Positions 10,661 through 21,892 of a stretch of 64,000 nt of DNA are shown here, piece after piece. Origin of the DNA: Lycium barbarum. Taxonomy: Eukaryota; Streptophyta; Magnoliopsida; Solanales; Solanaceae. Position 1 is the stretch's first letter; each line of letters starts with the position of its first letter. The translations under genes were made by a program, and so were the position numbers. The notes under the pieces are model-generated. The model was not told where the DNA came from. It searched no databases and was given only the letters and a program-made list of their open reading frames with translations. The DNA lies in assembly GCF_019175385.1 (NCBI RefSeq), contig NC_083346.1:84210543-84274542 (forward strand). Reading direction: 5' to 3'.

Positions 10661-11147
10661 GTTGATTGACAGCGAGTAAATATAAATAATATGTGTATGT
10701 ATATAGATATCGGAATTCGAGACCGAGTGTGCAGGCACAACTTATGGGACAAACTCCACTATCTATATTCTTTAATGGTAAGTGACCTTGTGTTGTGCAG
10801 TTGTGTATTATGTGTGTTCCCATATATGTCCTATTGAGACATCAGACGTGTTTTCTGGGCTATGTGCAGGTTTGGGATCGTTATGCTTACGAAATAAACT
10901 GCCAAATTTTCCTAGAATCTAAGGGAGATAAGGTATAAGCTTATGACATGTCCCGACGAGAAATGATGATGTGCAACAGGGTAATGGCAGGACGAGATTA
11001 AGTTAGGAGTATCATTGACAACTACAAGAGATTAGTAACAGTAATTATGAGATCGACAATAATATGGTAGAGAGAAATACTAGGGTAAATTAGGAAGACC
11101 GGTAGAGCAAGTAAAGTATATGAAGTGATGAGCTGGAAGGAGGAAAT
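10661..11147 (+). other. Non-coding module resembling a gypsy 3' UTR, misplaced upstream of RT
   Basis: No coding potential is visible. The segment 10828-10960 aligns by eye with 42094-42228 (element G) and the reverse of 53020-53152 (element I). Shared blocks are a GCAGGTTTGGGAT-like run, AAATTTTCCTAGAATCTAA and GAGATAAGGTATAAGC. The later GCAGGACGAGATTAAG ... GGTAGAGAGAAATACTAG stretch also matches G near 42250-42370. It therefore looks like non-autonomous (LARD-type) internal sequence joined to an RT fragment. Confidence 0.65.
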
Positions 11148-11703
11148 ACGAATCTCTCCGAATATGTATCGATTACAAGCAATTGAACAAAGTGATAATA
11201 AAGAATAAATACCCTCTTCCCAGGATCGATGATTTATTTGATCAATTGCAGGGTGCCAAATGGTTTTCAAAATTGACTTGAGGTCGAGTTATCATCAAGT
11301 AAGAGTCAGAGAGGCGGATATTCCAAAAACTGCTTTCAGGACAAGGTATGGCCACTATGAGTTCCGAGTGATGTCGTTTGGGTTGTCAAATGCCCCGGCA
11401 GTGTTCATGAATCTAATGAATAATGTGTTCAGGCCATTTTTGGATCTCTTCGTGATAGTATTTATTGATGATATTCTAGTGTATTCTCGCACAGAAACAG
11501 AACATGCAGATCATCTAAGAATTGTTCTTGGCGTTCTTCGAGCTCGAGAATTATATGCAAGATTCTCAAAGTGCGAGTTTTGGATAAATTCTGTGCCATT
11601 CCTAGGTCATGTTATTTCAGATGATGGCATCCGAGTTGACACTCAGAAAATAGAAGCTGTGAAGACTTGGCCAAGGCCTACAACACCTACGGAAGTTCAT
11701 AGT
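11148..11703 (+). pseudogene. pol: Reverse transcriptase fragment of element C
   Basis: RT resumes within the region of the [15 protein letters not shown] motif (degenerate, near 11150-11190) in frame 2. It shifts to frame 1 at about 11265-11275 where a base is missing. The rest is well preserved: [33 protein letters not shown], the catalytic [10 protein letters not shown] (about 11458-11487) and the thumb/connection to EVHS (11703). There it is cut by solo LTR K. The continuation is at 15188. The N-terminal RT and the protease are absent. Confidence 0.92.
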
Positions 11704-14700
11704 TGTTATATCCTGTATTTTTGAACGTCAGATTATTAACTGAGGTGGGGCCCACACGTCAATATTTTTTTTTTGGGACACGTGACAAGTTATATGAATC
11801 GCATATGTAAAGTAAAACACAACTTGTGAAGGGCCTTGGGGCCAAATCAAAGTGGAAGCCCTCCAAACGAATTTTTTAAGAAAACGTTTTCGGATGACCT
11901 GACTTGGAGGGGCAAACACGGTATTATAAGTCTGGAATTTGGGAAAACGCCCAGACATAAAAGTTGTAGATAATTGAAATATCTTTCCAACGGTAGGTCG
12001 TGGGCCTACAGGTGACATCGGGATAAGGAGATATGAACATTTGAAGGCGGAAAGGTCAAGCTGGGCAGTGAAATGGGCCCAACCCGATTCCAATCCGGGT
12101 CAGGCCCATTTCCTTGTTATTTAAGGGAGGTTTCAGCCTCCTCCTCCACATTTTCAGATCAGAAAAGATCCAGAAAATTCTATAGAGAGAGAGGGAGGAA
12201 AGACTTAGAGAGATAAATAAAGTTTGATCAAAATCTGAGCCCCGAATCCTGAAGCCCATGAAGAGAAAAGTGTTCTACGTCGCGTTGCCTTCGATTTGAG
12301 CTAAAAATCAACTAAAAATATGAGGGTGTACGTGGTAGCTGTGCACTTAAGGTATGATTAAGGCTCTTTTTCATTGCCAACAAGTTTATTTTAAGTTTCA
12401 ACGGAATAGAACGGGAAAATAGCGATATAAATTCGTCCGTTGGCATTAAAATTGATTGTAGAAGATTATGTCATTTTAATTTTATGATATTATGGAAATG
12501 AAGTTGTTAAGATGTGAATTATGATTATGGTTGATGAAATTGGAAGGTGGAAATATGTTATGAATATGTATGTTGAAGATTTGAAGTTTTGGATGGATTA
12601 TGGTTCGGTGGAAAATTTGTATATTTTGTATATCATGTGAATATTGTATAGAAATGATATGAAATACTTCCAAATCACATTGTAATGGTCTTGAGTAATG
12701 ATGAATATGGAAATGTTGATACTAGTTTGGGTTTGTGAAGTTGAAGTGGAAGTTGTTGGACCATGTGGAAAACAAGGCTAGTTATGCCATACTATGTGTT
12801 TTGTAATGCTTGTTGTTGTTAGTGATGTTGTTGTTGGGTTGCTGTGTTGATATATTAAGCCGAGCTAAGTCTCGGGGATGTCATATATATAGGGGAAATG
12901 CTGCCGAAATTTCGGTAGGCAATCATGTGATTAAGCTTAGATTCTCGAAAAGCTTGAAATTGATAATTGGTAAACATGACCATTTGTAGATTCTGGACGA
13001 AATTGGAATTGAAGCCAAGCGAGCGTAAGGCGCAATCGAGGTATGTAAAGTCTTCCCCTTTGTTCTTTGGCATGTCCTAGATGTACTAGGTCAAGATCGG
13101 AGCCTCGGGGGCGATTCTCCTCATAGAAACTCGAGATTGATTTTTGGTACTATTCATTCAATTCAATTGAATTTCAAAAGGCGCATTTTGCTAGAAAAGT
13201 GGTTAAACCTCCATAACTTGTACAAATGTAACCCGAATACTATGAAACCTTCCTAGATGACTCCGTAGAGTCTAATGGGCGTGATTCTTGTCCGCCGCCT
13301 CGACTTGGCCCGAGGTGGGCCCGCTATTCCCCGATGCCTCTCTTATTGTTCTGTCTGTCTTATTCCCATACGATAAGTCGAGGAAACTTATGGCTATTGT
13401 TCCGACTACTAAACGGGAGTTATTTTAACGAACCTGCATTGATTTAATGTTCATGGAAACAATTACGGGGACAGAAACCCTGATATAAATTCTGTATGGC
13501 TTTAGCCAATGTACTCGTGTCCGGAGCTCGCAGGTAGCTCCTGGTTATTATGTTGTTTACTATACGATAGGTGCTATGACCACCTTTATGAGCTTTATAA
13601 AATATATTTTTTTGACATCTAAAACGTTTTGAAAATATTACCCTGATATTTTGGATAAACTACTTACCTCCCGTACTTACTGATATACGATTTTGGTATA
13701 CCTGAATCTTGTGTGATGTATGATCCTGGCGTGTGTGATTATGTTGGGAAAGTGATAATTTGGCATTCTGTATGGTTGTTTTCTGTTTTACCGAGTCCCG
13801 GGCCGGTTATGTGAATATGCGCATATGTAATATTGGCCGCTGGACCCTCGACCGCGGCGTGTCCGACATTGACAGCTGGACCCTTGACTGCGTCATGCCG
13901 TACGTGTGGCATTGACTGCTGGACCCTTGACCGCGTCTGCCGCACTTGTGATTGTGCCTGACATAGACCGCTGGACCCTTGACCGCGGTATGTCAAATGT
14001 GTGATTGTGACCGCTGGACCCTCGACCGCGGTATGTGTGATTATAACCGCTGGACCCTTGGCCGCGGTACGTGTGATAGTGACCGTTGGGTACTTGGCCG
14101 CGGTATGCGTGGTAGCGACCGCTGAACTTATGGCCGCGGAAATTGTGCGTTGATTCTTTTATATGTGTGAAACAAAAATGTTTTTCAAAAGAAAGTAAAG
14201 CATTTTGACATTCTAACTGCCGTATTTGCCTGCTGGAACCTCTTGGGTATGACTTGTGCACTAGAGGCGACCCTGTGGCGACCTGGTTATTCGTGCACAC
14301 CCCAGTGCACTGTCCATTGCGCCCCTCACTAAAGGGTCGAAACCTGAGGTAAATGTATACTACCTGTGCTTGTGTAAGTTTATGATTCTGCATGCATGGT
14401 TCTACCTGTTACATTTCTGGACAGCGGATTCGGAGAATGATTCTGTTGGTGTTGCTTCTGCATGATTGAGCCGGACTATGCTTCAGTCGGCTATAGTTCT
14501 ACACCCCTAGCTTCGGTTGCGGGTATGTCAGTCGCACTCTGTGCCCCGATCCGCACGATGATCCTGCCAGTTAGGCTTTGTACCACTGTTTCATATCACG
14601 ATTCAGACGGCTACACCCCGTGCTTATGATATATATCGTGGTCCTGGCCACACACTCTGTATTTCCGTTTCGGACTTGGATCCGATACTACCTGTTCTAT

Positions 14701-15187
14701 TTCTATACTTCTGGCTCGGTTTTCCTTATATTGTTATATTTCCGCTTTACATACTCGGTACATTTTCGTACTGAACCCCTGTTCTTCGGGGGCTGCGTTT
14801 CATGCCGCGCAGGTACTCCCAGTTGAGTTGAGGACAGATGGAAGATGTTCCAGTGCAGATGGCAAGCTCCATTTGTTCCCGGAGTGCTGTCGAGTCAGAT
14901 TCTGTATGTTATGCTTTTGGGATCTTATTAGAGACTTTGCAGACAGTGTCGTGGGTATTGGTTGTTGGTCTGTGTACGTAATGAATTTTGTATGATCACA
15001 AATTTGTTCGGCTTGAAAGCCACGAGAAAGAATATTTCTGAAAGAAAAGTTTTGCTATGTACTTTATTATTTGTTTTAAAGAAAAAAAAATTGACGTGAT
15101 TTTATGTGCAGCGAGATTCTGAGGGTTCGCTCGGCCCTAAGTAAGGGTCGGGTGCCCATCACACCCCAGCGAGGTCGGGGTGTGACA
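11704..15187 (+). mobile_element. Solo LTR K (3.48 kb) inserted in pol of element C
   Basis: It starts TGTTATATCC and ends GGTCGGGGTGTGACA. The flanks are ATAGT (11699-11703) and GTAGT (15188-15192), a 5-bp TSD with one G-to-A change in a former CpG. It has no primer site, gag or pol, so it is a solo LTR left by recombination between two LTRs. It belongs to the same family as the LTR at 53640-57048 (minus): both begin with near-identical sequence through the GTGGGGCCCACA block. Inside are a TATA-like TTATTTAAGG (about 12116-12125), donor-like sites at 12351/12352 and 13040/13041, the CCGAAATTTCGG box (12904-12915), a minisatellite and the double stem-loop (14755-14792) with acceptor-like GCGCAG (14807-14812). 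ORFs within it are not genes. Confidence 0.9.
13827..14140 (+). repeat. GC-rich minisatellite inside solo LTR K
   Basis: There are about nine diverged units built on CCGCTGGACCCTTGACCGCGG, spaced roughly 30-45 bp. Each unit has complementary ends able to fold into a short hairpin. It occupies the same relative position as the repeat fields in the other LTRs, between the GTATGT site and the double stem-loop. Confidence 0.8.
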
Positions 15188-15917
15188 GTAGTTTTCTGAG
15201 TTTGGCAGGTTATTATAGAAGGTTCGTAGAGGGCTTTTCATCTATTTCAGCTCCATTGACGAAGCTAACCCAGAAGTCGGAAATATTTCAGTGGAACGAT
15301 GCATGCGAGCGTAGTTTCCAAGAGTTGAAAGATAGGTTGGCCTCAGCTCCAGTACTAACACTTCCAGAAGGTCCAGATGGCTATGTTGTGTATTGTGATG
15401 CTTCTGGTGTGGGACTAGGATGTGTATTGATACAGCATGGGAAGGTTATTGCATACGCTTCGAGATAGTTACGGAAACATGAGAAAAACTCTCCAACTCA
15501 TGATCTCGAATTGGCCGCGGTTATTCATGCCTTAAAGATATGGAGGCATTAATTGTATATTGTGCACGTCGATATCTATACAGATCACAAGAGTCTCCAA
15601 CATATTTTCAAATAGAAGGAGTTGAACCTGCGGCAGAGGTGGTGGTTAGAATTGTTGAAAGACTATGATGTGGACATTTTGTACCACCCCGGAAAAGCTA
15701 ACGTAGTAGCCGATGCACTTAGCCGTCGATCAATGGGTGGCTTATGTGAAGTTCCTTCAGAAAAGAAGGAGATGGTTCGGGAGCTCCATCGATTAACAAG
15801 TCTTGGAACACGTGCAATTGATTTGGGTAGTACAGGCATAACCATTAATGACCCCACAGTTTCATCCTTGAATATAGAAGTGAAGGAACGGCAATATGAA
15901 GATCCTCAATTAAACCG
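15188..15917 (+). pseudogene. pol: RNase H and integrase N-terminus of element C (resumed after K)
   Basis: The frame picks up exactly at [12 protein letters not shown], in phase with the RT segment ending at 11703. RNase H shows [13 protein letters not shown], then a stop replacing Gln (15466), HDLELAAV, a stop replacing Tyr near 15550, YTDHKSL and a third stop near 15613. Next come [17 protein letters not shown] and the linker up to [14 protein letters not shown] (15917). There the forward sequence ends abruptly at an inversion. The HHCC finger and DDE core of integrase are absent from this element. Confidence 0.92.
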
Positions 15918-16137
15918 ACACTTCTTCATATGTCAATTTTTCTGTCACTTGGACATCATCAACCGGAACTATTCTTGTTGGGTCTACAATGCACTTGCGG
16001 AGCATCGAAACATGAAAAACTGGGTGTACGGACTCGAGCTCTAAAGGCAAGTGTAGTTCATAGGCTACTCGACCCACCTTACGGATGATTCGATAAGGTC
16101 CAATGTACATTGGGCTCAACTTCCCCTTTCTACTAAA
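15918..16137 (-). pseudogene. pol: Inverted integrase C-terminal segment of element C
   Basis: Read on the minus strand, this encodes SRKGKLSPMYIGPYRIIRKV, then [12 protein letters not shown] and [14 protein letters not shown]. That is the integrase tail just before the chromodomain. Both sides are plus-strand pol of the same element (15188-15917 and 16138-16243), so this is an internal inversion. Most of the integrase (roughly 0.9 kb) is deleted on one side, and about 65 bp of chromodomain on the other. Confidence 0.88.
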
Positions 16138-16243
16138 CAACAAGGAAGAAATGACCAGGGAAGCGGAAGATAAGATGAAATCCAAGTACCCATATTTGTT
16201 CCAGCCCTCAGTAGAGGTTCAAGACGAGACACCAACACTATGA
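16138..16243 (+). pseudogene. pol: Chromodomain tail of element C
   Basis: The forward frame resumes at NNKEEMTREAEDKMKSKYPY and ends at the TGA of the CTATGAGG near 16240. It corresponds to the last third of the chromodomain in elements B, D and F (EEMTWEAE motif, here with Trp replaced by Arg). It is too short to fold on its own. Confidence 0.85.
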
Positions 16244-16446
16244 GGTATGTACGCTCACTTTTTATGCTTTTGGTCGTGTGTGGCCATAGATATGTCAATA
16301 TTGTGATGTATCCCTATGAGGCGATGATATTATGGGTTGCCGTTACAGGTTGGTAGTGCCAAGTTATAGGGCAAACTCTGGCGAAAGTTTTGTAGAATCC
16401 CGAGTGTTTAACATTCGGGGATGAATGTTCCAAAAGGGGGGAAGAA
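16244..16446 (+). other. 3' UTR, hairpin and polypurine tract of element C
   Basis: The recurrent 3' UTR module lies at 16308-16400 (GGGCAAACTCTGGCGAAAGTTT). The hairpin at 16410-16429 has arms AACATTCG and TGAATGTT, with one G-T pair. The polypurine tract AAAAGGGGGGAAGAA (16432-16446) precedes the LTR start at 16447. Confidence 0.85.
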
Positions 16447-17423
16447 TGTTACACCTCGAAAGATTCCCCGTACATGTACTGTAAATAGGACAACGAAGGT
16501 CATGGCGTATATGGTATTTCGATGAGTGAGAAATAGTATTTGATGACCCTAAACGAGATTTCAAAACCATCCGAGATAAGGAAAGGAAGTTGTTAAGGAA
16601 AGCGAGTCGTATGTTGTCTATCGGATAAGAATAACGAGCAACGATTTGGTAAGGGCAAAATGGTGTCTTAGAGACATGCAATGACGTCCCATAGATTGGT
16701 ATCAAAGTGTTAAACAAGTGTTAATAAGGTTCCATAAGGATCGGGGATCAAGCGAGTCGACGAAAACAAAGTTGGTTCAGTGAGGCATTGTACGGCCAAA
16801 CATATTGGCCGTATAAATTGTACCAGCCGTATGTTTGACCATATAATTGGCCAAAGAGAGGACCAGCAACTGGACCAAATATACGGCCACACATATGGTC
16901 CTTATAAATAGTACGAACTGTATGTTGGTCCGTATAAGTTGGCTCGGCTAGCTTTTAAGTTTAAGTGTAAGGGTCCATTTTTCATTTCATCCATTTCATT
17001 TCCTTACCTCCACAACTCAAGAAAGCTCTAGAACTCTCTAAACACTTCAACCATAAGAACACCAAGGAAATCAATGATCAACAACACCAAATTTGTGAAG
17101 CAAAGTGTATGAAATCTAATTGGAAGTCATCTCCTTTCAAGAAATTCCAAAAGAGGTGAAGAAGGGTTTTGGTGCTAGAGGAGTAATTCTAATCTAGAAT
17201 TGTTCCACCATCATCTAAGGTAAGTTTCATGACTTCATCATGTTGTTTAAGGTATTAGGAGACTAAGAAGCTTGAATTGTAGAAAGACATGGAAAATGGG
17301 TCTTGAATGAGTGAATAGTGGCAACATTGGATGATAATTGAATGGAATCATGAAAGTTGGTACGTTATGATTATGAATATGATATAAATGATATTTAGAC
17401 CATGGAATAGGTGTGAAGTAAGT
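16447..17423 (+). repeat. 3' LTR of element C, left part
   Basis: It begins TGTTACACCTCGAAAG and follows the 5' LTR (7025 onward) closely through U3, the TATA region and the donor-like site at 17219/17220. It is then broken by element D. Its last five bases are TAAGT, the left TSD of D. It continues at 28465. Confidence 0.93.
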
Positions 17424-20363
17424 TGTCACGACCCAGCCCCGTGGGCCGCGACTGGCACCCTACCTGAGTACCCAGACCAAATTGCACATTCATTTACCGA
17501 ATCCAAACTTATTTCAAAATTTCATAAAAGTCATATCAAACATAGATTATATCAAAATATGTCTTGAGCGGTCGCGCAAATCAAAATGTCATATCGAATC
17601 CAAACGGAGCGGCGGAATAGACATCGCCGGTCATAAGTGCAAATATAAGCATAAGGGCCATTTAGGGCCATCATCACAAACTGACCGCTGTAAGACCAGA
17701 AAACAAAATCAAACAAACATACATAGGACCCTCGCCCCACATATATGACTACAAGCCTCTACGAATTCAAAACAAAGACATATGGCGAGATAGGGCCCCG
17801 CCGTACCCAAATAGTCAAATGTACAGGACATATACATAGCAAGAGAAGTCTGTACCAAAAGTGGACTCCGAGTCAAGAAGGAGTACTCCGAAATAGGAGA
17901 GAGTGAAGCCTACAACGGAGGATCACCAATGTCTGTACCTGCGGGCATGCAACGCAGCCCCCGAAGAAAGGGGGTCAGTACGAAATATGTACTGAGTATG
18001 TAAAGCACGGAGTACAGAAATATGAGCCAAAACTGAAAGCAAACTGGATATCAAAGGGAAGTACCAATCAGTATGTCAAAATCCGTATCAAATCATATAC
18101 ATATACATAATGCAAACTAAATCATGCAAACGCTCAAGACGTGGTCGCCACTCCGACGCTGGCGCCACACACAGCATAACACCAGAAGGTTTCGAATCTC
18201 CGTACATCCCCGAACAAAAACATAAGTGAGCGTATCGCATCACTAGCCATATCACAGCATAACTCCAAACGGAACCCGGCCCTATGGCGAGGTCTCGGAA
18301 ACCGTAACACAGCATACGGCCGAATTATCATAGGGCGCACGAATCATAATCGGCCCGGGAACTGGTGAACGAAGTCACAATAAGGCACGAGCGGAGTGGT
18401 GAGCAAACAAATGCAAATCATATTTCAAAATAGCCTTTCAAAACATAATGATTTCATAAGTCATTTCATAACCCAAAATAATCGAATACTTAGCTGATAC
18501 GAAGGTTTATTTCACCAAATCTTTCCAAAGTGGTACGTATGGCTCAAAACAAAACTTAACATGTCGTAATAGTCAAAACATATTTCATAGAGGGAAGTTT
18601 CAAGGTCGAAGATCTCATATCGAAGTTCATCCAAAAAGGGAGCCCAATAGGACAAATAGGGCGTCTCGGGGTTAGCGGGCCCACCTCGAGTCAGATTGAG
18701 GTGGCGAACATAATTTACGAACATTTAAAGGCCAAAAGATCATATATAATGATTTCAAAGTGACCCGATCACATTTCGATAGGTTTCGAACATTTGGTTG
18801 CATTCTAGCCAAAATAGAGCCTTTAGGCTTCAATTGAATTGAATGAATAGTAGTCATTTTGTAGATCGGGTTTCGAGGAGCAGAAATGCTCCGGAGGTTC
18901 CAATATCCACCTAACATACTAAGACATGCCAAACGAAGAAGTGGGAAGCTTTACATACCTTATGGACGTCTTATGCTTTCCTTAAAATCAAATCCCGTTT
19001 CGTCCAGAATCTGCAAATGGTCAAAGTTACCAATTAGAGATTCTTAGGCTTAAGATTTCCATTAACTTGATTTTTGTCTACCGAAATTTCGGCAGCATTT
19101 CCCCTATAAATCTAACACCCCCGAGACTTAGCTCGGCTCAAAATACATCAACAACAACAACCCAAACATCATCAAACAACACAAACCATAATCAAGTCAT
19201 TCTAGCTTCAAAGTCCTACCTTACTACACAAGTTGACAATCTTTCATTCAAACTTCACAATTCCAAACTTATATCCACATTATTGTATTCATTCACTCAT
19301 ACAAGATTATTCAATCACACCCCACATATATTCCAAATCATATACAAAGTTTCCCGAAATTCATTCCTTTCCATATTTCATTCAAAACATCAAAAATTAC
19401 GACGAACGTTCTAACTCTCATTGTTTCACTCCAAATTCATTAACATCAACCATAAGTCATATTTTAAAGTCTTTAGCATCATAGATATACAATGATATAC
19501 ACAATTACACCAAACGTATACACTTTCCCATAATGTTCCGAAATCGTTTTCCAACACCAATTCAATTCATTAAATGATCATTTACGACATAAAGGCCGCA
19601 ACGACACATTGAACAAACTAAACAAGATCAAACTCACACTTCTTTCTCCTTCTTAGGGCTCACGACCACTATGCAAAACACACACACACACACGGCTTCA
19701 TTCACACATCAAAGTTACGGGATTCTCGCCTATTATTAATCCTTAACATATTCATACCAATTCCATAACATTAAAGTAACAAAATTCTTACCTTTTCTTG
19801 AAAATCCGACTTGTCGCAAACGTGATTCTTCCTCCAAATAAATTGTATCACGTTGAAGAGCGTCTTGTGCTTGCTATAACTACAACAAGGACACGATTTT
19901 TAGGATTAAAACAAGGCTAGAAAATTTTTTCTTTCTCTCTTTCTCAAGCTCGGTCGAGAGCTATGCTAGGAGTATTGTTCAATTTTTTTTTTTTTTTGTG
20001 TTTGGTATGGCTTCTTGAAAATTACAAGGGAAGATATGGATATATATCAACTAAGGGTCATGTGAAAATCACATGACCACTTAATGAGGGGCTTGGGCCT
20101 TGCCTTGTGGCCGGCCACCCCATTGGACTTGGGCCTAAATTTTGTTCCAATTTTCTTGGCCAAATTCATTAGAAGTCCCGTTTTGTAATTCCCGAAACTA
20201 ATTTCCGAAATTCCAAATTTACCCTCGGCCTTCCCCAATGTCTTAGCACCAATAATTTCATAACCAACATAGTCATATCCACTAAAATCAAAATATTTCC
20301 TCATAACGCACAAGTCTTAATTATTTCTCGATTTCCAATTATACGAAAACACGGAACATAACA
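17424..20363 (-). repeat. 3' LTR of element D
   Basis: On the minus strand it opens TGTTATGTTCCG (20363) and closes GGGTCGTGACA (17424). It contains a perfect inverted repeat GGTCATGTGA/TCACATGACC (20056-20078) just upstream of the TATA-like TTGATATATATCC (about 20037-20049). It also has donor-like sites at 19792/19791 and 18959/18958, the CCGAAATTTCGG box (19081-19092), the double stem-loop (17958-17995) and an acceptor-like CAG at 17939-17941. A (CA)n run lies near 19680. The ORFs are U3 or repeat translations. Confidence 0.93.
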
Positions 20364-20473
20364 TTCTCCCCCCTTTAAGAACATTCGTCCCCGAATGTTA
20401 AATTAACCTTATAAAGTCTATGACCCAGGCGGGGGAGTTCTTTATTATTAGTGGCATACAAAAATTATTTTTA
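20364..20473 (-). other. 3' UTR, hairpin and polypurine tract of element D
   Basis: On the minus strand the hairpin AACATTCG-GGGA-CGAATGTT (20380-20399) is followed by AAAGGGGGGAGAA (20364-20376) and the LTR start. This 3' UTR is only about 0.1 kb and lacks the longer module seen in B and C. Confidence 0.85.
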
Positions 20474-21892
20474 TCAACCAACATAACAAACTGAAAGGTT
20501 TAGATTACCTGTGGACGTCGAGAACAAATGGGGGTATTTCTTCTTCATCTCGTCCTCCGCCTCCCAAGTCATCTCCTCCCGATTATTGTTGCGCCACAGG
20601 ACTTTGACGGAGGGCACTTCTTTAGTGCGTAGTCTTCGCACCTGTCGATCCAGAATAGATACAGGCTGCTCGTCATAACATAACTGCTCCGTCACCTGAA
20701 TGTCATCAACTGGGAATATCCTAGAAGGATCACCAATACATTTCCGCAACATAGACACATGAAACACCGGGTGTACGGCCTCCAAGTCGGATGGTAAGTC
20801 TAGCTCATAGGCGACCTCGCCTATCTTTCGAACGATCTGATACGGCCCAATGTACCGGGGGCTCAACTTACCCTTTCTACCGAATCTCATGACACCCTTC
20901 ATGGGCGACACGTTCAGGAACACTCAGTCGCCAATCTGGAACTCTAACGGTCGACGTCGTCTATCTGCATAAGCTTTCTGTCGACTCTGAGCAGCCAATA
21001 ATCGTTCTCGAATAAGCTTTACCTTATCTACAGCTTCCTGGATCACATCTGGCCCAATCAGCTTAGTCTCGCCCACGTCAAACCAACCAATAGGAGATCT
21101 GTATTTCCTGCGATAAAGGGCCTCGTACGGAGCCATCTGGATGCTGGAGTGATAACTGTTATTATAGGCAAACTCAATAAGCAGCAAATGATCATCCCAT
21201 CTGCCCCGAAAATCAATAACGCAGGCCCGCAACATATCTTCGAGCGTCTGAATAGTGCGCTCGGCCTGTCCGTCGGACTGAGGGTGAAAAGTTGTACTGA
21301 GGCTCACCTGAGTCCCTAATCCCTCCTGAAATGACCTCCAGAAATTAGCTGTAAACTGGGCACCTCGGTCAATAATAATAGATATAGGGACTCCGTGAAG
21401 TCTGACTATCTCTCTGATTTACAATCTAGCATAGTCCTCAGCCGAATAAGTAGTCCGAACCGGAAGGAAATGGGCTGATTTCATCAGCCTGTCAACAATA
21501 ACCCTGATAGAGTCGTACCTGCGTGGAGTGCGCGGTAACCCAACAACGAAATCCATATTAATCATCTCCCATTTCCAGGCTGGAATCTCCATCTCCTGTA
21601 ATAATCCACCGGGCTTCTGATGCTCGATCTTAACTTGCTGGCAGTTCGGGCACTGACTAACAAACTCAGCAATATCTTTCTTCATGTCGTCCCACCAATA
21701 CAAACACCTGAGATCCCGATACATTTTAGTGGAACCAGGATGAACAGAATACCGTGCATTATGGGCCTCGCCCATAATCTGCCGCCGTAAGCCCGCAACG
21801 TCCGGTACACAGAATCTGCCATCATATAATAATACTCCTTCAGGCGAGATCTCAAACTGAGTCTTTGCTTTATTAAGAGCCACATCTCTGTA
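20474..21892 (-). pseudogene. pol: Integrase and chromodomain of element D
   Basis: This is the same frame as upstream pol. The HHCC finger covers EAHNARYSVHPGSTK to CPNCQQ (about 21765-21640). The catalytic Asp (21553), Asp (21370) and Glu (21262) are all present. [10 protein letters not shown] and [12 protein letters not shown] follow, then the chromodomain (about 20680-20530) with [18 protein letters not shown]. The frame closes at 20474. Stops at 21421 and 20926 (TGA for Trp in the GDWVFL motif) break the frame. Integrase would insert the cDNA; the chromodomain would steer it to heterochromatin. Confidence 0.95.

Noticed and set aside
12855..14393. Minus-strand ORFs over solo LTR K (for example 13739-13996 and 13893-14393)
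   Set aside because: They overlap the LTR's GC-rich minisatellite and the presumed intron. The sequence is a non-coding LTR bounded by a TSD.
20047..20313. 88-codon ORF present in both LTRs of D (also 28143-28409)
   Set aside because: It lies in U3 upstream of the TATA-like sequence and spans the regulatory inverted repeat. The two LTRs are near-identical, so its preservation is not evidence of selection, and it has no recognisable domain.
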